Source: CAZKXU01 sp964556665 (lineage in GTDB: Bacteria > Bdellovibrionota_C > UBA2361 > CAZKXU01). Taken from it: a DNA stretch of 62,197 nt. Positions 53,101 to 60,016 of the stretch are shown here, piece by piece (position 1 is the first letter of the stretch; each line of letters opens with the position of its first letter). The notes below the pieces were generated by a model. It ran no database searches, had not been told where the DNA came from, and saw only the letters and a program-made list of their open reading frames with translations. Location of the stretch: assembly GCA_964556665.1 (NCBI GenBank), contig CAZKXU010000004.1, positions 1 to 62,197 of the forward strand, in the 5' to 3' direction. The position numbers and the translations under genes are program-made.

Positions 53101-53335
53101 ATTAGTATCTGTAATTCAGCGACAGAGAAAAAATCTAAACTTCGAGATTAGTGATAGAATCAAGGCTAAGATCGTTGGATCTGCTGAACTCAAACACGCC
53201 ATCGAAAAGCACCGTGACTACATAAGTGCGGAGTGCCTCGCCGATCAGTTAGAGTTTGCATCTGAAGCAGCGGAGGGGGCAGAGAATTTTAATATTAATG
53301 GGCACAATACCGGCATACGCTTAGAGCGGGCATGA
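50141..53335 (+). CDS. ileS: Isoleucyl-tRNA synthetase, type 2 (eukaryote-like)
   Basis: 1,064-aa class I synthetase charging tRNA-Ile. The HIGH motif is at 59-62 (PHIGHI) and KMSKS at 616-620. The CP1 editing domain (GWDTHGLPIE nearby; TTPWTLIGNTALAL) and a zinc-type CCRCGTGLSSHE are present. The length and the long C-terminus without the paired CxxC of type-1 bacterial enzymes indicate type 2 (IleRS2), the form linked in other bacteria to mupirocin insensitivity. The stop overlaps the start of the next gene (ATGA), so a housekeeping synthetase is coupled to a beta-oxidation gene, which is unusual. Confidence 0.95.
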   Translation: MSVKFEPVSPNFDFVANDKSVASFWRDNNIFKKSEQLNSSNPRYFVFYDGPPGPNGVPHIGHIMQSSLKDVFPRFKTMQGFTVLRKAGWDTHGLPIELIAESELGLAKGGKAAIEQYGIAKFVQYCRETVMRFRGKWVEAITKLGRFVDFEDDYLTMSNDFIQTDWWAIKQAFEKGLLYKDYKIVPYCCRCGTGLSSHELAQGYEDITDLTLTAKFPLQGEQNTYILAWTTTPWTLIGNTALALGAEIEYSKVKTTNAKGEEEFLILATAAIERNSKALGKDYKTVSTFLGKQLEGKTYTPLWDFSRIKAPGRQHEIIVDDYVTTEDGTGVVHLALYGEDDFRIIKRLGFVQNQHVGADGKFSANSGPYSGRWFREEGLDVEIVKDLAARGLLFDKYRYSHNYPHCWRCKTPLMYFAKSSWFLKTTAFKEQMIIENEKINWQPPHIRSGRFGNWLENNIDWAISRDRFWGSPIPIWSAGKNGEKKICVASVKELQNLGAYFKSSGEPVPESFDLHIPVIDDVVFKKDGEEYRRETGVLDCWFNAGVMPWGQFGYPAKEGSHEIFEKQFPADFICEAIDQTRGWFYTLLAVSCMLTGKSSFKNVICTELVLDAQGKKMSKSLGNVISPLPLIDKYGADAVRWTFYSTDPWIVKRYSEELPKEALRSIFIPIVNCYSFFVTYANLDGWTPRTFTPSPVEIDRWILSAFRSTTLEVSAALESYDISRAANAIYRFVDSLSNWYIRRSRKRFWRSENDADKGYAYSTLYQVLVDLSKLLAPMAPFLAENIYQNLVRSFNKDGAESVHLTSWIDPQVYKSEVELEEEIAVIQEAASLARSLRTEHDLKVRQPLSLLMITPANPHIGARLTRHLESLLEEINVKNIQIVGSSAEYVTVTVKPNWRALGPRFGKQMNALNAAIQKLNAAELSQISQDGIIRFTFDGNEIELNKEELEVQHLAKPGMVAQAGKLVTVALKTELTQDLIIEGHARELVSVIQRQRKNLNFEISDRIKAKIVGSAELKHAIEKHRDYISAECLADQLEFASEAAEGAENFNINGHNTGIRLERA

Positions 53336-55497
53336 TAAAGGAAGATATGCACACAGAAACTCATAGTTCAGAGAATATCGGTCACAGCAAACTAGAATAC
53401 CTAGACAGCGGCATAGCAGTAGTCCGCCTAGGAGATCCGAAGGAACGTGTCGTTACCTTAACTAAGGATCGCATGGCCTCATTAAGTGCGATTATTAAGC
53501 ATCTTAAGAATGAGAGACCTAAAGGGGTGATTATCTTAGGGCCCGGACCAGAGATGTTCACAGCCGGGGCCGACATTAACATGATCGGCAAAGTTACATC
53601 GATAGAGATTGGTGAGGGACTTGCGCGCGAAGGGCAGATCCTATTCGATGATCTTGAATCCCTTCCCTGCATTACTGTCGCCGCGATCAGCGGCCCATGC
53701 GTAGGAGGCGGCTGCGAACTCGTACTTGCGTGTGACTATAGAATTATAAGTGATCATAAGAATTCAATCATTGGACTGCCAGAGACAAAGCTTGGCATTC
53801 TGCCAGGCTTTGGCGGTACGCAGCGTTTGCCAAGATTAATCGGACTGCCTAAGGCCCTTGATATTATTCTAGCCGGCAAAACGCTTCGTCCTAAGCAGGC
53901 TAAGGCTGCAGGCCTTGTAGATGAAGTGATACCGTTTGAGGCCCTAAAAGATCGCGCCACGAAAATTATTCTTAACGGTGAAAAACGCCGCAGTTCAAAT
54001 ATTAAATTTTTGGACAAACTTCTTACCTTTACAGGGATCGGGAGATCTCTGATCAGATACTCTGCAGGTAAAGCTCTGCATAAGCAGACGCGCGGCTTCT
54101 ACCCTGCCCCGCCAGCGGCTTTAAATGCCTGTATATTCGGGCTAGAGAACGGCATGCAAGCCGGACTCAAGCATGAAGCGCGTGAGCTTGGCAGGATGAT
54201 TGTGACACCTGAATGCAAATCCCTTGTAAAGATCTTCTTTCTTACAGAGGCCTCTAAGGCGGTCGGTAAAGGCGCGCGCGATCTGGTTAAACACTCAAAC
54301 GTTGTGGTCATCGGCGCAGGGGTGATGGGAGCTGGCATAGCACACCTTTTTGCACAGAACGATAGCTCTGTTATTCTTAAGGATACAACAGAGGAGGCAC
54401 TCAGCCGCGGCGTCAAACACATTAAGGATGTCCTTGCTAAGGCTAAATACCTCTCAGATCAGGAGCGGAGCTTCATTCTTAATCGTGTAGAGATTACCAC
54501 CAAGGACTCACCAAACTTCTCTAACTCGCAGTTCGCGATTGAAGCCATCTTCGAGGATATGGATCTTAAAAAGAAGGTGCTGGCCGACGTTGCCTCCAAG
54601 ATGCCTGAAGATTCAATAATTTTAACAAATACAAGCTCACTCTCCGTAACGCAGATCGGTGCTGGCATTCCTAACCCGAGCAGGGTCGCAGGTATGCATT
54701 TCTTTAATCCGGTCGACAAGATGCCGCTTGTTGAGATTATACGCTCCGAGCAGACAACCGACCGGGTTGTGGCGATTGTAGCTGCTCTTACTACAAAACT
54801 TGGGAAATATCCGATCGTTGTAAGTGATGTGCCGGGATTCCTAGTAAATCGAATATTAACACCTTATCTAAACGAAGCTGGGTTTCTCCTGGCAGAGGGA
54901 TTTAGTATTGCTGATATAGATAAGGCTGCTGTCCGTTTCGGTATGCCGATGGGCCCGTTAAGGCTCCTTGATGAGGTAGGGCTGGATGTGGCTGCACATG
55001 TAGCGGAGGTTATGCTGAAAGGATACGGAGAGCGGATGAAAGCGCCTGAGTTTCCTAAGGCACTTAATACTCTCGGCAGAAAAGGGAGGAAAAATAATGC
55101 GGGCTTCTATGATTTTAAGGATAAAGAAGCAACTCCACACGCCGCAATCAGAGAGCTTCTAAAGATAAACACACCGGCTAAAACTGTCACGGACTTAAAG
55201 GAGATAGAGGAACGGCTGGTGATGAGTCTCCTTAACGAAGCGGTGCTCTGCCTTGATGAGGGAGTTGCAGGCTCACCGGGCAATGAAGCTGCTAACCAGA
55301 TCGATCTTGGAACAGTCATGGGGATGGGATTTCCTCCGTTTAGAGGGGGTATTATGCATTATGCCGACACTCTAGGTGCCAAGTCGATCTTGGAGCGGAT
55401 GGAGAGATTAAATAAGAGTTTCGGGCTCCGCTTTGAGTCGGCACCTGGAATTGCAAAACGAGCTGCTAGCGGCAGATCGTTTCATGAACAGGCTTGA
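53332..55497 (+). CDS. FadJ/FadB-type multifunctional beta-oxidation protein
   Basis: 721 aa: an N-terminal crotonase domain (about 25-220; FTAGADINMIG, GGGCELVLACD, LPETKLGILPGFGGTQRLPRL, with both catalytic glutamates) and a 3-hydroxyacyl-CoA dehydrogenase domain (NAD fold GAGVMGAGIA; SVTQIGAGIP, MHFFNPVDKMPLVEII with the catalytic histidine), ending in the C-terminal HCDH helices. It hydrates enoyl-CoA and oxidises the product. The thiolase partner is not adjacent. The ATG overlaps the ileS stop. A second ATG five codons later is a possible start. Confidence 0.93.
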   Translation: MIKEDMHTETHSSENIGHSKLEYLDSGIAVVRLGDPKERVVTLTKDRMASLSAIIKHLKNERPKGVIILGPGPEMFTAGADINMIGKVTSIEIGEGLAREGQILFDDLESLPCITVAAISGPCVGGGCELVLACDYRIISDHKNSIIGLPETKLGILPGFGGTQRLPRLIGLPKALDIILAGKTLRPKQAKAAGLVDEVIPFEALKDRATKIILNGEKRRSSNIKFLDKLLTFTGIGRSLIRYSAGKALHKQTRGFYPAPPAALNACIFGLENGMQAGLKHEARELGRMIVTPECKSLVKIFFLTEASKAVGKGARDLVKHSNVVVIGAGVMGAGIAHLFAQNDSSVILKDTTEEALSRGVKHIKDVLAKAKYLSDQERSFILNRVEITTKDSPNFSNSQFAIEAIFEDMDLKKKVLADVASKMPEDSIILTNTSSLSVTQIGAGIPNPSRVAGMHFFNPVDKMPLVEIIRSEQTTDRVVAIVAALTTKLGKYPIVVSDVPGFLVNRILTPYLNEAGFLLAEGFSIADIDKAAVRFGMPMGPLRLLDEVGLDVAAHVAEVMLKGYGERMKAPEFPKALNTLGRKGRKNNAGFYDFKDKEATPHAAIRELLKINTPAKTVTDLKEIEERLVMSLLNEAVLCLDEGVAGSPGNEAANQIDLGTVMGMGFPPFRGGIMHYADTLGAKSILERMERLNKSFGLRFESAPGIAKRAASGRSFHEQA

Positions 55498-55532
55498 TAA
55501 CTGTATATAGTTAAAATTTTATTTCATTACTT

Positions 55533-55988
55533 ATGCCTCAATCAATTCAGGATCTGATAGGATCTGAAAATCATTGCCACGGTTGTGGCCCAAACAATAA
55601 TAAGGGCCTGAGGCTTAAGAGCTATTTTGAAGGGGATGAAACAACTGCTAGTTTCACTCCGGAGCCGCATCAGTGTGCAGGAGCGGTAACAATTGTTAAC
55701 GGCGGCGTGATCGCTTCCTTAATAGATTGTCACTCTGTTAATACCGCGATGGCTTGGGAGTATAAAAACGCTGGGCGCGCAATAGGATCTGAGCCTAAAA
55801 TTTGGTGCGTCACTGCATCCCTCAATGTTACCTATTTAAAGCCCACACCCATAGACAAGAGGCTTGAATTACGCGCTAAGGTTTCAAAAAGAGAGGGACG
55901 TAAAACCTGGATTGAGTGCACACTCTCTGCTGCCGGTGTAGTATGTGCTAAGGGAGAGGTACTCGCAGTTAGGATTGAACGTAGCTAA
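55533..55988 (+). CDS. Hotdog-fold acyl-CoA thioesterase (PaaI-like)
   Basis: 151 aa. The hotdog signature NGGVIASLIDCHSVNTAMAW and the strand ASLNVTYLKPTPIDKRLELRAKV are typical of PaaI/YbgC-like thioesterases, which hydrolyse acyl-CoA. An N-terminal CHGCGPNNNKGL with two Cys and a His is common in one PaaI subgroup. Close downstream of the FadJ-like gene and in the same direction, it probably recycles CoA in the same pathway. No Shine-Dalgarno is seen; a TAAAAT box lies about 20 bases before the ATG. Confidence 0.85.
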   Translation: MPQSIQDLIGSENHCHGCGPNNNKGLRLKSYFEGDETTASFTPEPHQCAGAVTIVNGGVIASLIDCHSVNTAMAWEYKNAGRAIGSEPKIWCVTASLNVTYLKPTPIDKRLELRAKVSKREGRKTWIECTLSAAGVVCAKGEVLAVRIERS

Positions 55989-55993
55989 CTCTT

Positions 55994-56071
55994 ACTGGGA
56001 GCACGGGCTTCTAGCCCGCTTGATCTAACTTGCAACAGAGCTCAAGCGGGATGGAAGCCCGCGATCCCAGT
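55994..56071. repeat. Palindromic repeat copy
   Basis: ACTGGGAGC, hairpin ACGGGCTTCTAGCCCGC, spacer, hairpin GCGGGATGGAAGCCCGC, GATCCCAGT. A few mismatches in both arms show an older copy. The spacer half matches that of the 24641 copy in reverse. Confidence 0.88.
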
Positions 56072-56097
56072 AAGGAAAATTTTTATCTGTTATAACA

Positions 56098-56481
56098 CTA
56101 CGCTGCAGCTCTTACTTTGGATGCCCAGATCTGTCGCATGCGGATTGTAGTGCCGGCATAACTTTTTTCTACATTATCTACGATCTTGGCTAAGGTAAGC
56201 ATCTGCTGCTCATTTAACTTTGAGGGATCAGGGAGAATTGATAAAAAGGTAGAGACAATATCTTTCTCGGAGACTAGATACTTAGCTGCCTTTGAAAAAT
56301 CACGTGAAAGAGAAACGATATCAAAGATTACATTATTTTTTACAGCTTGATCTAACTTATGTGCTAGCTCTCTTATGATATAATGCACTAAATCTGGGTA
56401 GACCTCTCCTGGATAGTGCGCGATGCCGTAGCACCACCCTTCCATTTCAATCTCAAAGATCTCTTTATTCTCGTTTTTCAT
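56098..56481 (-). CDS. Hypothetical protein, 127 aa
   Basis: I do not recognise this protein. It is a soluble helical protein of 127 aa without signal or membrane segments. The helix pattern in YPDLVHYIIRELAHKLDQAVKNN and the following segments suggests an all-alpha fold. Its first bases overlap the stop of the upstream 65-aa gene (TAATG), so they are coupled. A Shine-Dalgarno-like AGGAG lies just before the ATG. The pair is expressed between a palindromic repeat and another copy near rsmA. Function is unknown. Confidence 0.6.
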   Translation of the reverse strand: MKNENKEIFEIEMEGWCYGIAHYPGEVYPDLVHYIIRELAHKLDQAVKNNVIFDIVSLSRDFSKAAKYLVSEKDIVSTFLSILPDPSKLNEQQMLTLAKIVDNVEKSYAGTTIRMRQIWASKVRAAA

Positions 56482-56678
56482 TACTCCTGACCTCTTAGAC
56501 CAAGAACATCTTTAACACGAGCTGCCGCTATAACACCGATAGTTCCTGCCGCCAGTGCACATTTTGCTGCAGCCATTAGTCTAGCTGGCTCTAATTGATG
56601 TAAGGATTGAGCGGCTGAAGGGGCCGCACCACTCTGCACAACTAAATCTTCCCCCGATGTACGTTCTGCCTTTCCCAT
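56481..56678 (-). CDS. Small hypothetical protein, 65 aa, possible membrane helix
   Basis: 65 aa. The middle, LMAAAKCALAAGTIGVIAAARV, is an alanine-rich, weakly hydrophobic helix that could lie in the membrane or be an amphipathic leader. The flanks are polar. A plausible Shine-Dalgarno (GGAAAG) is five bases before the ATG, and the stop overlaps the start of the next gene by one base (TAATG). I do not recognise it. Co-expression with the 127-aa protein is the only hint. Confidence 0.55.
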   Translation of the reverse strand: MGKAERTSGEDLVVQSGAAPSAAQSLHQLEPARLMAAAKCALAAGTIGVIAAARVKDVLGLRGQE

Positions 56679-56809
56679 ATCTACTTTCCGTTATTGTAAC
56701 ACAGTTAGATTTACTACTATTAGGAAACTTTTTGCTTCCTAGAGATAGTTATGCAGAAACAACAAATAATGTGATGTGTTATTAAATGTAATGTTTTTAG
56801 ATAGTTAAC

Positions 56810-56890
56810 ACTGGGACCGCGGGCTTCCAGCCCGCAAACTTATTTAAAGCCATAACCCTGAGCGGGATGGACCATATACTCGGTCCCAGT
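56810..56890. repeat. Palindromic repeat copy with damaged right arm
   Basis: The left arm is intact (ACTGGGACC, GCGGGCTTCCAGCCCGC). The right hairpin is broken (GCGGGATGGACCATATACTC), but the outer GGTCCCAGT end survives. It lies just downstream of rsmA; the rest of 56679-56893 is AT-rich and empty. Confidence 0.82.
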
Positions 56891-56893
56891 CTT

Positions 56894-57700
56894 TTATCCT
56901 CGCAACACCTTCGCCAACTCCACAAACTCCGCTATCGATAATGTTTCAGCTCTGCGGCCTCCATCTATTCCTACCGCGGCAAGAGCAGCTGGGAGCTTCT
57001 CTACCGGGAAGAGTGCGGTTCCTTTAAGACTATTTAGCAATTTGCGGCGGCGCTGCGAGAAGGCAGCTTTTACCACCATCTGGAAATGAAGCATATCATC
57101 AATTTTAAAGCGTGGTTCCTTAAGAAATGTTAACTCCAATAAGCGTGACTGGACTTTTGTCGGCGGATGAAACATCGTCCCTGGAAAAATCGGTCCAAGC
57201 CTCATATCAGCCCAAAGCTGCGCCGAGATTGAGAGCACTCCGTAATCTCTCCCGCCCGGAGGGGCTGCCACACGCTCTGCAAACTCACGCTGCAGCAAAA
57301 TTACGGCTCTCGTAATGGATGCTGCGTTTGCAATCAGATGAAATACAATATCTGTAGAGAATGAATACGGCAGATTACCAAAAACTGTAAGATTCTCCCC
57401 TATCTCCGAAAAATCCACGGCGCGCACATCACCTTCTAAAATATCTATATTAGGAAAGCGCAAATGAAGCGCATCGGCTAATTTCTCATCTATCTCAATG
57501 ACTGTAAGCTTTGGAAATACTGAAAGCCTCTCTGTTAAGGCTCCTAGTCCAGGACCTATCTCGACAAGTGTATCGGAGGACTGCGGTTTGCCGAATTCAA
57601 TAATCTCATCGATCAATCGATTGTCGATTGTGAAATTCTGTCCAAGACCTTTACTAGGTCGAACACCGAGATGGGCCAGTATATCTTTTGAGCGTGCCAT
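56894..57700 (-). CDS. rsmA: 16S rRNA dimethyladenosine transferase RsmA/KsgA
   Basis: 268 aa, dimethylates A1518 and A1519 of 16S rRNA late in ribosome assembly. Motifs: KGLGQNF at the N-terminus, the SAM-binding LVEIGPGLGALTE, and the NLPY catalytic motif in VFGNLPYSFS, followed by the rRNA-binding C-terminal domain (QRRRKLLNSLKG). It lies 32 bases downstream of tsaD on the same strand; both genes act on RNA modification and translation. Confidence 0.95.
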   Translation of the reverse strand: MARSKDILAHLGVRPSKGLGQNFTIDNRLIDEIIEFGKPQSSDTLVEIGPGLGALTERLSVFPKLTVIEIDEKLADALHLRFPNIDILEGDVRAVDFSEIGENLTVFGNLPYSFSTDIVFHLIANAASITRAVILLQREFAERVAAPPGGRDYGVLSISAQLWADMRLGPIFPGTMFHPPTKVQSRLLELTFLKEPRFKIDDMLHFQMVVKAAFSQRRRKLLNSLKGTALFPVEKLPAALAAVGIDGGRRAETLSIAEFVELAKVLRG

Positions 57701-57732
57701 ATTTATATCACGTAAAGATTAGAGTAGCGGCA

Positions 57733-58743
57733 TTACCTCTCAAGCGGCCAGCGTGCACGCGCAATTAAATCTCCGTCACCGCGCTCACCTGCTTGCCATC
57801 TTAGCGCTGCTGCATATCCTATCATTGCAGCATTATCCACACAGTGCGCCATCGTGGGGAAAAACACAGCTGCCCCTGGAAGCGCCTTTAACCTGGCACG
57901 TAAAGAGAGATTCGCTGAGACTCCTCCACTGACCGCAACCTTTTTTACGCCGGTGCTAGCAATAGCTTTTGACAACTTAAACTGAAGAGCGTCCACAATC
58001 GCCTCCTGCACGGCGTATGCTATCTCACCTCTAAGTGACGGATTTGCTGATATCTCCCCTTTGTTTTTAGAGATTAGAAGCGCTATCGCTGTTTTTAATC
58101 CGGAGAAGCTAAATCCATCTGAATCCCGCATTACTTTAGGGAGAGAAAATCTGCTCTTAGCGGTACTGTCAGCAAGTGCCGCAAGCTTAGCACCGCCTGG
58201 ATAGGTAAAGCCAAGAAGATTTGCAGATTTATCAAAAGCCTCTCCGGCAGCATCATCTTTAGTTCGAGCGATTAATTCATAACTACCGATCTCTTTTACA
58301 AGCTGAATCTCCGTATGTCCGCCCGATACAACTAGCGCCAAAAATGGCGGCTGCAGCTCCTTATTATCCAACATACATGAGAAAATATGCCCTTCGATAT
58401 GGTTTATACCAAGCACCGGGAGATTATAAGCAAGTGCTAATCCTTTTACAAAATTTGTTCCCATTAACAAGCAGCCTTTAAGGCCAGGACCGCAGGTAAC
58501 CGCAAGCGCGGTAAGATCCTTTAACTGTATTTTCCCCTGATTTAATACTGAATCTGTAATCAACGGAAGATTTTTAAGGTGCTCCCGTGCCGCAAGCTCC
58601 GGCACTATACCGCCGTAAGCTTCATGGAGCTTTACCTGTGAGGAGATCTCCTCGGCCAGCACTGTAATCTCCCCCGCTTTAATACTGAGGAGCGCTGCCG
58701 CTGACTCATCACAGCTACTTTCGACCGCTAATAGTGTGACCAT
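57733..58743 (-). CDS. tsaD: tRNA N6-adenosine threonylcarbamoyltransferase TsaD
   Basis: 336 aa, makes t6A37 in ANN-decoding tRNAs with TsaB/C/E. N-terminal AVESSCDESAAALL, the metal-binding HxxxH (INHIEGHIFS), GGIVPELAAREHLKNLP and VSGGHTEIQLV are all typical. It is followed at 32 bases by rsmA, and a short palindromic repeat lies in front. TrmO, which methylates t6A, is encoded at 20562-21392. Confidence 0.96.
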   Translation of the reverse strand: MVTLLAVESSCDESAAALLSIKAGEITVLAEEISSQVKLHEAYGGIVPELAAREHLKNLPLITDSVLNQGKIQLKDLTALAVTCGPGLKGCLLMGTNFVKGLALAYNLPVLGINHIEGHIFSCMLDNKELQPPFLALVVSGGHTEIQLVKEIGSYELIARTKDDAAGEAFDKSANLLGFTYPGGAKLAALADSTAKSRFSLPKVMRDSDGFSFSGLKTAIALLISKNKGEISANPSLRGEIAYAVQEAIVDALQFKLSKAIASTGVKKVAVSGGVSANLSLRARLKALPGAAVFFPTMAHCVDNAAMIGYAAALRWQAGERGDGDLIARARWPLER

Positions 58744-58772
58744 TTAATTTTTCTTCGGTAAGAATGACACCT

Positions 58773-58807
58773 ACTGGGACCGCGGGCTTCCAGCCCGCCG
58801 TCCCAGT
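58773..58807. repeat. Solo form of the palindromic repeat
   Basis: Only one hairpin is left: ACTGGGACC, GCGGGCTTCCAGCCCGC, then directly CGTCCCAGT. The spacer and second hairpin were lost, giving a minimal 35-bp unit. It shows how the element can shrink, or what a single unit looks like. Confidence 0.85.
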
Positions 58808-58850
58808 TAACAGAACTCAGTTTACAGTGTAGTATTAGAGACATTAAGTC

Positions 58851-59711
58851 CTATGGAGTTAGACTCTTAAGATATTTTGCCATCGCAGTGAGATCTCCTT
58901 CTGCAGCTCGCTTATAGAACTCTACCGGACAGAAATGTGGGTCTACTGTAACCTGGTTAGGTGTAACTCCTGTCTTAAGATAGTTAAGAATATCATTCTC
59001 TGTCCAGGATGCGCCGCGAAGATAGTCAGCAAAATTTAGAGCCGGCGCAACCTTCTCTCCGGAATCCCGCCGTATAGCACGTCCTCCGCCTAGATACTTC
59101 TCCGATCCAAAAATGGCTGTGGAGGAGTTGTGGCAGCTGCCGCAACGCGCCACATGATCGACAAGATACTTGCCATGTTCAAGGGTCTCTTTTTCCGATA
59201 CTCTCGCGATAAAGCCGCGCACCTCACGGCGTTTATCAAACAGACCGGTTGTATTTTTAGAGACAAAGCCGACTTCCCTTTTTTCGACAGCATTTGAAAC
59301 CGCAGGTAGGGTACGTAAATATGAAATAATTGAGAGAACATCCTCATCGGCCATCCATTGAAATCCATCATGTGCTTGAGGCGAGATTAGATCATCGTTA
59401 CGATCGATCCCGGCGCGAATCACCCGCACAAGCTCCTTAACAGTATATTCATTTAAACCGCTTCTATCAGGGGTAATATTAGCTGCATGCACTCCACCGA
59501 ACTTATCATAAAAAAGCGCTCCTCCACTAAGCGGTGCATCTGGATAGGCGCTCTCCCCGTGACAGAATCCGCAGGCCGCCATACTTTTGGCAAGATACCG
59601 TCCGCGCGCTACCTGCTCCCCACTAGTTAGATCTAGATTTAGGTCAGTATTCCTTGAGAAACACCCAAGCACTGCCACCACAAGCACCACCATTAATATT
59701 TTTATCTTCAT
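58851..59711 (-). CDS. Dihaem cytochrome c lipoprotein
   Basis: 286 aa. Lipobox AVLGC, C17, marks a membrane-anchored periplasmic lipoprotein. Two haem sites: C47-x-x-C50-H51 (CGFCH) and C190-x-x-C193-H194 (CGSCH), each with a later methionine as a possible sixth ligand. The two-domain layout and the motifs GRYLAKSMAACGFCHGE and GKYLVDHVARCGSCH resemble the cytochrome subunit of membrane dehydrogenases (alcohol/gluconate-type) and related dihaem proteins. No partner dehydrogenase is adjacent in the window. Electron transfer role inferred. Confidence 0.92.
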   Translation of the reverse strand: MKIKILMVVLVVAVLGCFSRNTDLNLDLTSGEQVARGRYLAKSMAACGFCHGESAYPDAPLSGGALFYDKFGGVHAANITPDRSGLNEYTVKELVRVIRAGIDRNDDLISPQAHDGFQWMADEDVLSIISYLRTLPAVSNAVEKREVGFVSKNTTGLFDKRREVRGFIARVSEKETLEHGKYLVDHVARCGSCHNSSTAIFGSEKYLGGGRAIRRDSGEKVAPALNFADYLRGASWTENDILNYLKTGVTPNQVTVDPHFCPVEFYKRAAEGDLTAMAKYLKSLTP

Positions 59712-59970
59712 AACTGTCTGATATTCCTAAGAATTAATGCATTAGTTATACCGAGTTCTTACATGAATGACAACCGTTCAAAAAATTGAATAGAGGTAGG
59801 TTATGTCATACAATACAAGATCTGTTCTTTTTCATTATTCTTAATACGGGTAGACATTCGACTGCTCCAGTGCTACGCGGGTTCTAGTACAGAATCCGGG
59901 AGGCAACTGGAGAGTCATCTTCATAGGTTTGACTGCTCCGGTTTTGCAAATTCTAAGAAATTCACAACCA

Positions 59971-59996
59971 GAAGCTGCTCCGTATGGAGCAGCTTC
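59971..59996. repeat. 11-bp perfect hairpin at the border of GC-rich DNA
   Basis: GAAGCTGCTCC-GTAT-GGAGCAGCTTC, a perfect dyad 20 bases before the probable GTG start of the next gene. The loop and right arm contain an in-frame ATG (59984), which I do not use. GACTGCTCC occurs twice just upstream (59867, 59934), resembling the left arm. Otherwise 59712-60016 (305 bases) holds no gene. Confidence 0.7.
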
Positions 59997-60016
59997 GCAA
60001 GAAAAAGGAAAAGATC

